A stretch of 53,561 nucleotides of DNA from Saccharopolyspora shandongensis (GTDB lineage: Bacteria > Actinomycetota > Actinomycetes > Mycobacteriales > Pseudonocardiaceae): contig NZ_FNOK01000002.1 of NCBI RefSeq assembly GCF_900106995.1, positions 300,180 through 353,740 on the forward strand. Direction: 5' to 3'. Position 1 is the stretch's first letter, and every line of letters begins with the position of its first letter. The position numbers and the translations under genes were made by a program. Positions 8,537 through 17,549 of this stretch are shown piece by piece. Under the pieces are notes generated by a model. It saw only the letters and a list, made by a program, of their open reading frames with translations, made no database searches and was not told where the DNA came from.

Positions 8537-9402
8537 TGGCGGCGCGGGTGGGGCGCTGGCTGGTGCCGATGGCGCCCGCTTTGCTGCTGCTCGGCCTGTT
8601 CGTCGCCGGCCCGATCCTGTGGAGCGGCTACGTCTCGCTCACCAACGCGGCGCTGACCGGGGCCGCGGCGACCGCGCCGGAGTTCGTCGGGCTGGAGAAC
8701 TTCCGGCGGCTGCTCACCGATCCGGCGCTGTGGCATTCGGCCTGGCTGACGGTGGTCTTCACGGTGGGTTCGGCGGTCATCGGGCAGAACTGCCTGGGCA
8801 TGCTCATAGCCGTGCTGACGCAGCACCGGAGTCGCTGGGTGCGCAGCGCGGTCGGCACCGTCGTGGTGTCGGCGTGGGTGCTGCCGGAACTCGTCGCGGC
8901 CTTCGCCGTGTACGCGTTCCTGAACTCCGACGGCACGCTGAACCGGCTGCTCACCGGCCTCGGCTTCGGCGCGCAGGATTGGCTCTACAGCGCGCCGATG
9001 GTCGCGGTGATCCTGGGCAACGTCTGGCGGGGCACCGCGTTCTCGATGCTGGTGTACCAGGCGTCGCTGTCGGAGGTGCCGACCGACCTGGTGGAGGCCG
9101 CGGAGGTCGACGGCGCCGGGGTGTTCCGCCGGTTCTGGCACGTCACGCTGCCGATCATCCGGCGTTCGGTGCTGACCAACCTGATGCTCATCACGCTGCA
9201 GACGATCGGGCTGTTCACGCTGATCTACGTGCTGACCGCCGGCGGCCCGGGCGCCGCGACGCAGACGCTGCCGCTGCTGATGTACGACTCGGCGTTCGAG
9301 TTCGACGAGATCGGTTACGGCGCCGCGATCTCCCTGGTGCTGCTGCTGATCGGCGGCCTGTTCGCGGTCGTGTACGCCAAGAGCCTCCGGGAGGAGGTGT
9401 GA
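8536..9402 (+). CDS. Sugar ABC importer permease (MalF/UgpA type)
   Basis: A 288-residue inner-membrane permease with about six transmembrane segments. The EAA loop reads EAAEVDGAGVFRRFWHVTLP, the contact site for the ATPase. The start is the ATG overlapping the stop of the binding-protein gene; no upstream start is needed. Its own TGA overlaps the next ATG by one base at 9402. It forms the translocation pore with the following permease. Confidence 0.92.
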   Translation: MAARVGRWLVPMAPALLLLGLFVAGPILWSGYVSLTNAALTGAAATAPEFVGLENFRRLLTDPALWHSAWLTVVFTVGSAVIGQNCLGMLIAVLTQHRSRWVRSAVGTVVVSAWVLPELVAAFAVYAFLNSDGTLNRLLTGLGFGAQDWLYSAPMVAVILGNVWRGTAFSMLVYQASLSEVPTDLVEAAEVDGAGVFRRFWHVTLPIIRRSVLTNLMLITLQTIGLFTLIYVLTAGGPGAATQTLPLLMYDSAFEFDEIGYGAAISLVLLLIGGLFAVVYAKSLREEV

Positions 9403-10241
9403 TGGTCTCGGTGACCTCCGCCCGGCGGCGCTCGGTGTCCACCGCGGTCAACCTGGTGCTCGCGGCCATCGCCCTGGCGTTCCTGGCTCCGCTGCTGTGG
9501 CTGGTCACGGCCGCGTTCGACGCCGACGCGCCGCTGGCGGCGCAGCTGCCCGCCGCGCTCACCCTCGACAACTTCGGCCAGGTGCTCGACTGGGAGACCA
9601 GCATTCGTCCACTGTGGAACGGACTGCTGATGAGCGGCGGCGCCGCGCTGATCTCGGTGGTCGCCGCGGTGCTGTGCGCCTACCCGCTGTCGCGCTACCA
9701 GCTGCGGTTCCGGCGGCCCTTCCTGTACGTCGTGCTGTTCGCCTCCGGCCTGCCGATGACCGCGGTGATGGTCCCGGTGTACAGCATGTTCGTGCGGCTG
9801 GAGCTGATCGACTCGATGTTCGGCACCACCCTGTTCCTGGCGGCGACATCGCTGCCGATCGCGATCTGGATGACGAAGAACTTCATGGACGGCGTCCCGA
9901 TCGCGCTGGAAGAGGCGGCGTGGGTGGACGGCGCGTCGGCGATGCAAGCCCTGCGTGCGGTGGTGCTGCCGCTGATCGTGCCCGGCGTCGCGGTGGTCGC
10001 GATCTTCACGTTCATCACCGCGTGGGGCAACTTCTTCGTGCCGTTCGTCCTGCTGCTGGACCCGGCGAAGCAGCCCGCGTCGGTGGGCGTGTTCACCTTC
10101 TTCGGCCAGGGCGGGCTGATCGCCTACGGCCAGCTGGCGGCCTACTCGATCCTCTACACGGCCCCGGTGATCGCGCTGTACCTGATCGTCGGCCGAACCC
10201 TCGGCGGCGCCTTCAACCTCGCGGGAGCCATCAAGCGCTGA
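9402..10241 (+). CDS. Sugar ABC importer permease (MalG/UgpE type)
   Basis: A 279-residue permease with six predicted transmembrane segments, the first at about residues 15-40. Its EAA loop is EEAAWVDGASAMQALRAVVLP. It is the last gene of the ROK-controlled operon. The 3' end overlaps the convergent epimerase/hydrolase gene by 11 bp (10231-10241), leaving no room for a terminator between them. No glycosidase gene is attached, so the imported sugar cannot be guessed. Confidence 0.92.
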   Translation: MVSVTSARRRSVSTAVNLVLAAIALAFLAPLLWLVTAAFDADAPLAAQLPAALTLDNFGQVLDWETSIRPLWNGLLMSGGAALISVVAAVLCAYPLSRYQLRFRRPFLYVVLFASGLPMTAVMVPVYSMFVRLELIDSMFGTTLFLAATSLPIAIWMTKNFMDGVPIALEEAAWVDGASAMQALRAVVLPLIVPGVAVVAIFTFITAWGNFFVPFVLLLDPAKQPASVGVFTFFGQGGLIAYGQLAAYSILYTAPVIALYLIVGRTLGGAFNLAGAIKR

Positions 10242-12060
10242 TCCGCCGCATGACCGCGGCGACCGCGGCGGGGTGGGTGAGCTGCGGGTTGTGCCCGGCG
10301 CCGGGGATGGTGGTGACGGTGGCCGATCCCGGGTCGTCGAGCAGCGGATCCTGTTGTCCGGCAACGATGTGGACCGCAGTGTCGCCGAGGAGCGTGCGGA
10401 GGGCGGCGCGTTCGGCGGGTTGGTTCGCGGTTCTGAGCCAGCTGGCGGTGCGGCGGGCGACGGCGGGCCGACGCAGCTGGGCCGCGGCGCTCGCGACGGC
10501 CTGGCGGGCTTCGGCGGGCGGAGCGTCGCCGAGGAGCGCAGCCGTGAGGCGCGGGACTGAGATGCGCTTGAGCAGCGGCGCGGCGAGCGCGCGGAGCAGC
10601 TTCGAGGCTTCGGCCTGGAGGAAGTAGGGTGAAACCAGGAGCACGCCCGCGATGCGGTCGGGATGCGCGGCGGCGAAGCGCAGCGCAGGCGCGGTGGCCG
10701 CCGAGTGGGCGACGATCACGGGCCGGGTTCGCACGGGTGCCAGCAGGTCCGCGAGCCAGTCCAGCGGCGTGGCCCCGGTCGGCGCCGAACGGCCGAGGCC
10801 CGGCAGGTCGGCGACCAGGGCGCGCACGTCACCCAGCTCGCCGAGCACGCCCCGCCAGGACTCGCCGTCGAGCGGAAGCCCGTGCAGGAGCACGAAATCG
10901 GGCGAGGTCCGGTCGCCGGCGAGGTAGGTCCGGGAGCCTGCCACGTCGTGGAAACCGCCGGGCAGCACGGCGGAAGTCGCGCCGAACCGGTCGGCCACGA
11001 GCCGGTCCGCCCAGCGGCGCAGCGCGGTCCCGACGGGCGGCTGCCGGAGTCCGGCGGCCTCGGCGACCCGATCCGCCGAAGCGGTGTCGTAGCGGTCCTC
11101 GACCAGGAAGTCCAGCGTTTCCGGGTCGGCGCCGGTCAGCGCGGTCGGGAGGCGGCGGACCAGGGACACCGGCACGCGGGTCCGCGGCGCGCGCACGCCC
11201 AGGTGGTCGGCGAGCATCCGCACCACGTCGGGCAGGTCCGGGGTGTCCGCGTCGAGCACCCAGTGCCGGTCGCCGGGCTCCGGGTCGTGCTCGGGAACGG
11301 CGGCCATGAACTTCGCGAAGTGGTCCACGGTCACGACGGGGAGGAACGTGCGCGCGGTGCCGGGGAGCGCGGGCAGCCGCCCGGTCCACAGCTGGCGGAC
11401 CAGTTCGGCCAGGCCGATGTACTGACCGGCCTCGCCGGTGGTCGAGTGGCCGATCACGCTGCTGGGATTCACCACCGTCAGCGGGACTCCCCGCTCGGCG
11501 GCGACGACCCGCACGGCCGCATCCGCCTCCAACTTGGAGCCCTCGTAGGCGCCCTTGCCCCGGTAGAGCGCCGCGAGTTCGGCCTCGGGGAGGGGATAGC
11601 GCGCCTGCCGGTCCAGCCCCACCCGGTAGCCCGACACGTGGATCAGCCTGCGCAGATCGCGGCGGGTAGCGGCCCAGCGCAGCACGTTGAGGGCGCCCTC
11701 GACGTTGACCGCCCTGGCCTCCTCGCGCTGCAGCCCGAACCGGTAGAGGGCGGCGGTGTTGAAGACGTCCTGCACGCCGGCGAGCCGCTCGTCGTCGGCC
11801 GCGCTGAGCCCCAGGCCGGGACCGCCGGTGAGATCGCCGGCGACGACCACGAGCCGGTCGGCGGCCGCGCCGCGATCGCGCAGCCACCCGCGCAACTCCG
11901 CTTCCCGGCTCGTCCCGTGCCTGCTGCGATCCCGGAGGACGGCCGCGATCGCGCGGCCCTGGTCCAGCAGGTGCAGCACGGTCCACCGGCCGATGAATCC
12001 GGTCGCGCCGAGCACGACCGCGTCCGGTGCCCCGATGGTCCTGTCGCTCTCGATCACCAT
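10231..12060 (-). CDS. NAD-dependent epimerase fused to an alpha/beta-hydrolase
   Basis: A 609-residue two-domain protein. Residues 12-360 form an extended SDR with the nucleotide motif GATGFIG (18-24), a YEGSK active-site pair and a VNPSSVIG substrate-loop segment. Residues about 370-609 are an alpha/beta-hydrolase with the oxyanion HGLPLDG, a degenerate nucleophile elbow (AHSAA rather than GxSxG) and a C-terminal GAGHNPQ histidine motif. Both halves read through in one frame without a break. The start is ATG at 12060, followed upstream by an AT-rich TAGACCGGTCTACATATTT segment that may be its promoter. The substrate is unknown; coupled modification and hydrolysis of one metabolite is an inference. 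Confidence 0.85.
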   Translation of the reverse strand: MVIESDRTIGAPDAVVLGATGFIGRWTVLHLLDQGRAIAAVLRDRSRHGTSREAELRGWLRDRGAAADRLVVVAGDLTGGPGLGLSAADDERLAGVQDVFNTAALYRFGLQREEARAVNVEGALNVLRWAATRRDLRRLIHVSGYRVGLDRQARYPLPEAELAALYRGKGAYEGSKLEADAAVRVVAAERGVPLTVVNPSSVIGHSTTGEAGQYIGLAELVRQLWTGRLPALPGTARTFLPVVTVDHFAKFMAAVPEHDPEPGDRHWVLDADTPDLPDVVRMLADHLGVRAPRTRVPVSLVRRLPTALTGADPETLDFLVEDRYDTASADRVAEAAGLRQPPVGTALRRWADRLVADRFGATSAVLPGGFHDVAGSRTYLAGDRTSPDFVLLHGLPLDGESWRGVLGELGDVRALVADLPGLGRSAPTGATPLDWLADLLAPVRTRPVIVAHSAATAPALRFAAAHPDRIAGVLLVSPYFLQAEASKLLRALAAPLLKRISVPRLTAALLGDAPPAEARQAVASAAAQLRRPAVARRTASWLRTANQPAERAALRTLLGDTAVHIVAGQQDPLLDDPGSATVTTIPGAGHNPQLTHPAAVAAVMRRISA

Positions 12061-12143
12061 GCGAAAAAACTAGACCGGTCTACATATTTTGTCCAGAGCC
12101 CGGTGCCCAGATCCCGTTGCGGTAGAGAGTGGCGCCGCGCCGT

Positions 12144-12247
12144 TTTCGCGCGAAACCGCCGTTCCTCGTGGGGAGAGGTGACGTTTTCGCGCGAAAGCGG
12201 CGTTCCTCTTGCGGAGTGGCGGCGGTTTCGCGCGAAACCGCCGCCAC
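12144..12247. repeat. Three TTTCGCGCGAAA palindromes
   Basis: The 12-mer TTTCGCGCGAAA occurs at 12144-12155, 12185-12196 and 12226-12237. The last is the centre of a perfect 32-bp palindrome (12216-12247), the second lies in a shorter one, and the first is imperfect. Two more copies lie at 21301-21312 and 21342-21353. The 32-bp palindrome sits 8 bp beyond the stop of the CU044_5270-like remnant and probably terminated it. Confidence 0.8.
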
Positions 12248-12254
12248 GGCGCCG

Positions 12255-12700
12255 CTACCGCCCGCCCGGAACCTGCCCGATCCCGTCGACCACGCCCCGC
12301 TCCAGCACGGCCTTCGTCTCCACGAGCGCCCCGGCCGCGCCCAGGCTGCCGTCCTCGGCGAGCACGGTCCGCTTCCCCAGGTAATCCAGGGTCTGCGGAT
12401 CGAAGATCCACTGCTTGCGCATGCCGGCGTCCGCGTCGAGGAAGCTCACCACCAGCCCGGTGCGGCCCTCGGCGTCCTGCGCCTGGCCGCCCAGCTCCAC
12501 GCCGGGGATCTTCGCCGCCGCCTGGTACACCGCCGCGGCCAGATCCGGCGGCAGCAGGGCTTCCTGGATCAGGTCGCCGAGCTTGTCGAACGTCCGCCGG
12601 TCCTTGCTGCCGCCGCTGCCGGAGTTGTCCCACCGATCCCGACGCGCTGCTGGCCTGGGCGGGCAGCTTCTCGAGTTCCTCGTAGGTGGGTGTCCAACCT
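12255..12700 (-). pseudogene. CU044_5270-family gene remnant, 5'-truncated and frameshifted
   Basis: The 3' part reads in one frame from about 12628 to 12255: WDNSGSGGSKDRRTFDKL, LIQEALLPPDLAAAVYQAAA, KIPGVELGG, KQWIFDPQTLDYLGKRTVL. This matches the C-terminal half of the CU044_5270 family as I know it. The segment just upstream (GWTPTYEELEKLP, near 12699-12661) is in another frame. The family usually continues LPTDPxALxA, and here TDPDALLAW is encoded on the opposite strand at 12632-12658, exactly at the junction. The simplest reading is an inversion of about 29 bp plus a 1-nt change. Upstream of GW the family is not recognisable, and the usual partner sigma-factor gene is absent. Confidence 0.65.
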
Positions 12701-13177
12701 CGTTCTGCGTGGCGGTGCGGGTGGCGGCCCCCTGCGGGAGTTACAGCGCCCGCCTGGCTGTGGGTGCCCTGACTTATGTATGCCAATACACGGCGTCAGG
12801 GCCGTCCTCGCCGGAGGAACCCCAGAGGGGTGGGCTCCGTGAACCCGCGGCGGTGCCAGTTGCGAGGGTGGACCCGAAAGCGCCTGACGGTGCTTGGCGA
12901 CGGCGCGCACGCAGGCGCAGGTCAGACGCCGCGGCTGCGGTATCCGACCAGGACGAAAAACCCTCATGCGATCTGGATCACCATTCGCGGGCTTGGGCGA
13001 TTTCTCGAGAAATCGACATTCATCGGGGGAACGCATCTCGGGGAATTGCACTCCTCGGGCCGAAAGCTCCTGACATTTGTCACGGATAGTTTCGACGAAC
13101 GACAGTACCCCGCTCTCGTGTTCACCTGATCGAATGATCTTGCAACTTCAAGTGAGCGCAACGTGAGAGGGGACCCG
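12701..13177. other. Intergenic region with no recognised gene
   Basis: Open frames exist on both strands but none has a recognisable domain, ribosome site and codon pattern together. An 8-bp inverted repeat, GCCCTGAC/GTCAGGGC, brackets an AT-rich loop at about 12766-12802. The last 200 bp are clearly poorer in GC and carry the perfect palindrome at 12999-13014. This part likely holds the promoter of the secreted peptidase gene. Confidence 0.5.
12999..13014. promoter_or_regulatory. Perfect 16-bp palindrome upstream of the peptidase gene
   Basis: GATTTCTCGAGAAATC reads the same on both strands and lies about 165 bp before the peptidase start in a locally AT-rich stretch. It shares the form TTTC-NNNN-GAAA with the TTTCGCGCGAAA palindromes. 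It could be an operator or a hairpin; nothing in the sequence decides this. Confidence 0.4.
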
Positions 13178-14809
13178 ATGCGAAAATCCTTGCGCGCGTT
13201 AGGAGTTACCGCAGCACTGGGGGTGCTGCTGGTCGCCGCTCAGCCGGCCCTGGCCCAGCAGGCGCCACCCCAGCCGCCGTTCGAGGTGCCGGCGAAATTC
13301 GCGGCACAGCGAATCCAGTGGGCACCGTGCTTCCCGCCCGAACTCCCGCCGGACCTGCCACCGGGATCCGAGCGCCTCCAGTGCGGCGCCATGACCGCGC
13401 CGATGGACTGGCACAACCCGGACAACGGCAAGGAAATCAGCATCGCGGTCACCCGGCTGTCGCCCGCCGACGGCCCCCGCGACCGCGCGCTGTTCACCAA
13501 CCCCGGCGGCCCCGGCGGCGCGGGCCTCGGCATGCCGCTGGCGATGCTCAACATGGGCATCCCGGAGGTGATGAACGCCTTCGACGTCTACGGCATCGAC
13601 GTGCGCGGCACCGGCAACAGCAGCACCGTCTCCTGTGGACCGATGGATGCGGTGGCCGGGACGGACGTCAAGGACCGCAGCCCGGAGAGCATCAAGGTGC
13701 TGATGGACGTGAGCCAGCAGCTCGCCGCCGGCTGCCAGGAGCGCAGCGGTGAGCTCGGCCGCTACGTCACCACCGAGCAGACGGTGGCCGACTTCGACCT
13801 GCTCCGCCAGGTCGAGCAGCGCGAGAAGATCAACTGGTACGGCGTCTCGGGCGGCACCTGGCTCGGCGCCTACCTGGCCACCTACATCCCGCAGTCGGTG
13901 GACAAGGTGGTGCTCGACTCGAACGCCGAGTTCACCGGCAGCTGGCAGGAGGTGTTCGGCTGGCAGCCGATGGCCTTCGAGCGCCGCTGGCGCGAGGACG
14001 TGCTGCCCTGGCTGGCCGCGCACGACGCGGACTACCACCTGGGCACCGATCCGCAGCAGGTCCAGGCCACTGTGGACGAACTGCGCGCGGCCCTGAAAGC
14101 GGATCCGCTGCCGTCGCCGGACGGCCCGCCGGTCGACCACAACGCGCTGGACGTCGTGGTGATTCAGAGCATGTACTCGAAGTTCTCGTTCCCCAGGCTC
14201 GGCGCCACGCTCGCGGCGCTGCGGGAAGGCGCGGGCGAGGCGGCTCCGGTGCTCGCGCAGGCGCGGGCCCGCGTCATGCCGATGCAGGCGGCCGACCCCG
14301 TCGACAGCCAGACGGCGACCCTCTACTCGATCCGCTGCAACGACACGAAGTTCCGGGGCTCCCCGGAGTCGGTGGTGGCGCAGTCCGGTGTCGAGGGGCG
14401 GCTGTTCCCGACCATGGGCTACTACACGATCGTGCAGCCGTGCCTGTTCTGGGAGCGCCCGGACGTGAACCTGCCGAAGCCCACGGGCAAGGGCCTCCCG
14501 CCGGTGCTGATGCTCCAGTCGGAGAACGACCCGGCGACGGCGTGGGAAGGCGCGGAGCTCGCGCACCGGAAGTTCCAGGGCTCGCGGATGATCACGGTCC
14601 GCGGCGAAGGTGACCACGGGGTCTTCGGCATCGGCAACGCCTGCGTGGACGACGCGACGACGGCGTACCTGCTCGACGGCGTGGTGCCCGGGCGCGATCT
14701 GACCTGCCAGGGCGTGCCGGCGCCGGAGCCGGCGGGGATGCGCAGCCTCGAATCCAGCGGCCGAAGCCTGCTGGACGAGCTCGATCGACTGTCCGACGTG
14801 CTCGGCTGA
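13178..14809 (+). CDS. Secreted tripeptidyl-aminopeptidase-like alpha/beta-hydrolase
   Basis: A 543-residue exported serine hydrolase of the actinomycete TAP/SlpD type. A signal peptide (MRKSLRALGVTAALGVLLVA, then AQPALA) is followed by the oxyanion segment NPGGPGGAG, the nucleophile elbow GVSGGTWLG and the late catalytic region LQSENDPATAWEGAE and GEGDHGVFG. Ser, Asp and His of the triad are thus all visible. The frame is open back to a GTG at 13163, but GAGAGGGGA sits 4-5 bases before the ATG at 13178, so I use that start. It most likely trims tripeptides or hydrophobic N-termini from extracellular proteins. It ends before a clear terminator hairpin. Confidence 0.88.
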   Translation: MRKSLRALGVTAALGVLLVAAQPALAQQAPPQPPFEVPAKFAAQRIQWAPCFPPELPPDLPPGSERLQCGAMTAPMDWHNPDNGKEISIAVTRLSPADGPRDRALFTNPGGPGGAGLGMPLAMLNMGIPEVMNAFDVYGIDVRGTGNSSTVSCGPMDAVAGTDVKDRSPESIKVLMDVSQQLAAGCQERSGELGRYVTTEQTVADFDLLRQVEQREKINWYGVSGGTWLGAYLATYIPQSVDKVVLDSNAEFTGSWQEVFGWQPMAFERRWREDVLPWLAAHDADYHLGTDPQQVQATVDELRAALKADPLPSPDGPPVDHNALDVVVIQSMYSKFSFPRLGATLAALREGAGEAAPVLAQARARVMPMQAADPVDSQTATLYSIRCNDTKFRGSPESVVAQSGVEGRLFPTMGYYTIVQPCLFWERPDVNLPKPTGKGLPPVLMLQSENDPATAWEGAELAHRKFQGSRMITVRGEGDHGVFGIGNACVDDATTAYLLDGVVPGRDLTCQGVPAPEPAGMRSLESSGRSLLDELDRLSDVLG

Positions 14810-14834
14810 GCTGGGAAACGCCGCGCAAAAAGCT

Positions 14835-14873
14835 CGCGGGCGGTGAGTGGACTGGATCCGCTCGCCGCCCGCG
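14835..14873 (+). terminator. Terminator hairpin of the secreted peptidase gene
   Basis: A 13-bp GC-rich stem with one G-T pair (14835-14847 with 14861-14873) and a 13-nt loop, 26 bp after the stop. It is followed by GGCCGTTGAG, without a T-run. Confidence 0.65.
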
Positions 14874-14894
14874 GGCCGTTGAGACGCCTTGCAC

Positions 14895-15059
14895 TCATCG
14901 CAGTTGTGGCCTCCTCCGGATGGGAACCGTGTCCCGGTGCAGCCGGTCGATCTCACCGGCCTCCGACTGCTCGTCTATCTCGTCGTCCTCCCTGCGCAGC
15001 GAAATGAACACCGCAGCGACCGCGATCAGGGACAACGCCAGCATGGCCAGATCAGCCAT
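14895..15059 (-). CDS. Small single-pass membrane protein
   Basis: A 54-residue protein: one transmembrane helix (LAMLALSLIAVAAVFISL, residues 4-21), then a charged tail rich in D/E and R. A purine-rich ribosome site (AAGAGGGGG) lies about 7 bases before the ATG at 15059. The frame is open further upstream, but only this start has a ribosome site and gives a sensible membrane topology. No family assigned. Confidence 0.55.
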   Translation of the reverse strand: MADLAMLALSLIAVAAVFISLRREDDEIDEQSEAGEIDRLHRDTVPIRRRPQLR

Positions 15060-15199
15060 GACACACCCCCTCTTATCGGCGCGCCGTTTTCGGCGGTAGT
15101 CACTGGGACGCAGACAGTGTCCGTCGGGTTGCTGATCGTTTGGAATCCCCGAATCTGCTCCCCCGAGCTGCGTAGATCCACCCGCCGGACAAACGAAAA

Positions 15200-15329
15200 C
15201 GGCGTTTCCCCGAAAGAGTTTCAACTCTCTTGGGGAAACGCCGCACGTATGCGCACACCGAGCTGGAGCTCCGCGCCGGACGGGTGGACGCGGAGCTTCC
15301 CACGTCGCTTCGCTAATCCACCCGTCCGG
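15200..15329. terminator. Two long inverted repeats downstream of pckG
   Basis: Hairpin 1: CGGCGTTTCCCC (15200-15211) pairs with 15232-15243, and inside it AGAGTT/AACTCT (15215-15220, 15223-15228) continues the stem. Hairpin 2: a perfect 13-bp pairing of 15276-15288 with 15317-15329, starting 12 bp past the pckG stop. The loop of hairpin 2 contains an arm (15289-15297) that could instead pair with 15267-15275, so alternative folds exist. The likely role is termination of pckG. Confidence 0.65.
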
Positions 15330-15340
15330 GGGTCGCTCGG

Positions 15341-17155
15341 TCAGTGACCGAGACGCTGTTTCAGGGCCTCCAGCTCATCGCGCATCGAGCTCGGCAGCGA
15401 TTCGCCGATGGTGTCGAACCACTCCTCGATGAGCGGCAGCTCCGCCTTCCACTCCTCGGCGTCGACCTTCAGCGCCTCGTCGACGTCGGCCTTCGGCGTG
15501 TCCAGCCCGGTCAGGTCGAGCTCCTCGGCCGACGGCACCCGGCCGATCGCGGTGTCGGCGGCGGCGGCGTTGCCCTCCAGCCGGTCCACGATCCACTTGA
15601 GCACGCGCGAGTTCTCGCCGAACCCGGGCCACAGGAAGCGCTTGTCCTCGCCGCGGCGGAACCAGTTCACGTAGAAGATCCGCGGCAGCTTGGTGGCGTC
15701 GGCGGACTTGCCGACGTTCACCCAGTGCTGGAAGTAGTCGCCGACGTTGTAGCCGATGAACGGCAGCATCGCCATCGGGTCGCGCCGCACGTCGCCGACC
15801 TTGCCGGCCGCCGCGGCGGTCTTCTCCGAGGACAGGGTGGCGCCCATGAACACGCCGTGCTGCCAGTCGAACGCCTCGTTCACCAGCGGGACCGTGGTCT
15901 TGCGGCGGCCGCCGAAGAGGATCGCCGAGATCGGCACGCCGTTCGGGTCGTCCCACTCCGGCGCCAGGATCGGGCACTGCGACATCGGCGTGCAGTAGCG
16001 CGAGTTCGGGTGCGCGGCGTTCTCCCCGTTGTCCGGGGTCCAGTCGCGGCCCTTCCAGTCGGTGAGGTGCTGCGGGTCGCCCTCCATGTCCTCCCACCAG
16101 ACGTCGCCGTCGTCGGTGAGGGCCACGTTGGTGAACAGCGAGTTGCCCTTCTCGATGGTCTCCATCGCGTGCGGGTTCGTGTTCCAGTTGGTGCCCGGCG
16201 CGACGCCGAAGAAGCCGGCCTCCGGGTTCACCGCGTACAGGCGACCGTCCTCGCCGAAGCGCATCCACGCGATGTCGTCACCGAGGGTCTCGACCTTCCA
16301 GCCCGGGATGGTGGGCCGCAGCATCGCGAGGTTGGTCTTGCCGCAGGCCGACGGGAACGCGGCCGCGACGTAGTAGACCTTGTCCTCCGGCGAGATCAGC
16401 TTCAGGATCAGCATGTGCTCGGCCAGCCAGCCCTCGTCGCGGGCCATCGCCGAGGCGATGCGCAGCGAGTAGCACTTCTTGCCCAGCAGCGCGTTTCCGC
16501 CGTAGCCGGAGCCGAAGCTCCAGATCATCCGCTCTTCGGGGAAGTGGGTGATGTACTTGGTGTCGTTGCACGGCCACGGCACGTCCTGCTGCCCCGGCTC
16601 CAGCGGCGCACCCACGGAGTGCAGCGCGGGTACGAAGTCGCCGTCCTCGCCCAGCCGCTCCAGGACCTTCGCGCCCATCCGGGTCATGATCTGCATCGAC
16701 ACCACGACGTACTCGGAGTCGGTGATCTCCACGCCCAGCTTCGGCGGCTCGGCGTCCAGCGGGCCCATGCAGAACGGGATCACGTACATGGTGCGACCAC
16801 GCATGCAGCCCCGGTAGAGCTCCGTCATGGTCGCCTTCATCTGGTTGGGGTCCATCCAGTTGTTGGTGACCCCGGCGTCCTTCTCCTCGACCGAGCAGAT
16901 GTAGGTGCGCTCTTCGACGCGCGCCACGTCCGACGGGTCCGAAGCCGCGTAGAACGAGTTCGGCTTGTTCGCCAGGCGGGTGAAGGTGCCCGCCTCGACG
17001 AGGCGATCGGTCATCCGCTGCCATTCCTGCTGCGAACCGTCGCACCACACCACCTGGTCGGGTGTGGTCAGCTCGGCGACCTCGCGCACCCACGACAACA
17101 GGCGCTCGTGCGTGGTCGGTGCCTGGTCGAGACCTGGGATGGTCAATGCGGTCAT
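15341..17155 (-). CDS. pckG: Phosphoenolpyruvate carboxykinase (GTP)
   Basis: A 604-residue cytosolic enzyme converting oxaloacetate and GTP to phosphoenolpyruvate, GDP and CO2, the first committed step of gluconeogenesis. The kinase loop [10 protein letters not shown] with its reactive cysteine is intact, as are GDDIAWM (Mn/Mg site), [15 protein letters not shown] and [23 protein letters not shown]. The length matches the GTP-type family. The frame stays open for 167 further codons upstream, but these are low-complexity Ala/Val/Arg. The ATG at 17155 follows CAGGAGA and gives the normal N-terminus. The gene is monocistronic, with hairpins at both ends. Confidence 0.97.
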   Translation of the reverse strand: MTALTIPGLDQAPTTHERLLSWVREVAELTTPDQVVWCDGSQQEWQRMTDRLVEAGTFTRLANKPNSFYAASDPSDVARVEERTYICSVEEKDAGVTNNWMDPNQMKATMTELYRGCMRGRTMYVIPFCMGPLDAEPPKLGVEITDSEYVVVSMQIMTRMGAKVLERLGEDGDFVPALHSVGAPLEPGQQDVPWPCNDTKYITHFPEERMIWSFGSGYGGNALLGKKCYSLRIASAMARDEGWLAEHMLILKLISPEDKVYYVAAAFPSACGKTNLAMLRPTIPGWKVETLGDDIAWMRFGEDGRLYAVNPEAGFFGVAPGTNWNTNPHAMETIEKGNSLFTNVALTDDGDVWWEDMEGDPQHLTDWKGRDWTPDNGENAAHPNSRYCTPMSQCPILAPEWDDPNGVPISAILFGGRRKTTVPLVNEAFDWQHGVFMGATLSSEKTAAAAGKVGDVRRDPMAMLPFIGYNVGDYFQHWVNVGKSADATKLPRIFYVNWFRRGEDKRFLWPGFGENSRVLKWIVDRLEGNAAAADTAIGRVPSAEELDLTGLDTPKADVDEALKVDAEEWKAELPLIEEWFDTIGESLPSSMRDELEALKQRLGH

Positions 17156-17194
17156 CGCTCCGCGTCTCCTGACTGGGCGCCACAGCCCGGATTC

Positions 17195-17336
17195 GCCGAC
17201 GGGGTCCCGTCGGCCTTTACAGGGAAAGCTTCGCCCGCCCCGAAGACCGGGCGAAGTGAAAAAGGGATGCACCGAGGCTAACGGCGGATCGGGCGCGCAA
17301 TGGAGATCAGCCATGTTCGTTCTCTCACAAGAACGA
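17195..17336 (-). promoter_or_regulatory. pckG 5' region: two leader hairpins and an upstream dyad
   Basis: Two stable stems lie between 40 and 101 nt before the pckG start: 17195-17203 with 17206-17214, and 17229-17237 with 17248-17256. Further upstream is a 7-bp inverted repeat, TCGTTCT-N6-AGAACGA (17317-17336), suitable as an operator. If transcription starts near the dyad, both hairpins lie in the mRNA leader and could attenuate or stabilise the message. The start site is not identified. Confidence 0.45.
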
Positions 17337-17499
17337 TAAGGGAATCGATTCAGAAGCGACCTGAGTAGTGGTCTGGACGAAAATCTCGCCGTCCCGGGAT
17401 CGCTTGGATCCAGAATTTCCGGCGAACCGGACGTGTTCGCGAACACCGGGTTACGCGCAGGCATCGACCGAATGGCGGTTGCTCCCCGGCGCGGATGTG

Positions 17500-17530
17500 A
17501 AAAACCCCGCCCGATGCGCATCGGGCGGGG
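17500..17530 (-). terminator. Rho-independent terminator of the Ca-binding-repeat gene
   Basis: A perfect 26-bp GC-rich palindrome (17505-17530, half-site CCCCGCCCGATGC) is followed on the minus strand by five T (17504-17500). It lies 20 bp after the stop at 17550 and is the most canonical terminator in the window. Confidence 0.9.
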
Positions 17531-17549
17531 TGGGAATCGCGTCGAGCGG

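Noticed and set aside
12776..13129. A 117-residue plus-strand ORF between the CU044 remnant and the peptidase gene
   Set aside because: No ribosome site, no recognisable domain, and it runs through a palindrome; kept only as an intergenic region.
17500..17530. tRNA or small RNA gene
   Set aside because: The perfect palindrome plus T-run is a plain terminator; no cloverleaf arms are present. No tRNA was found elsewhere.
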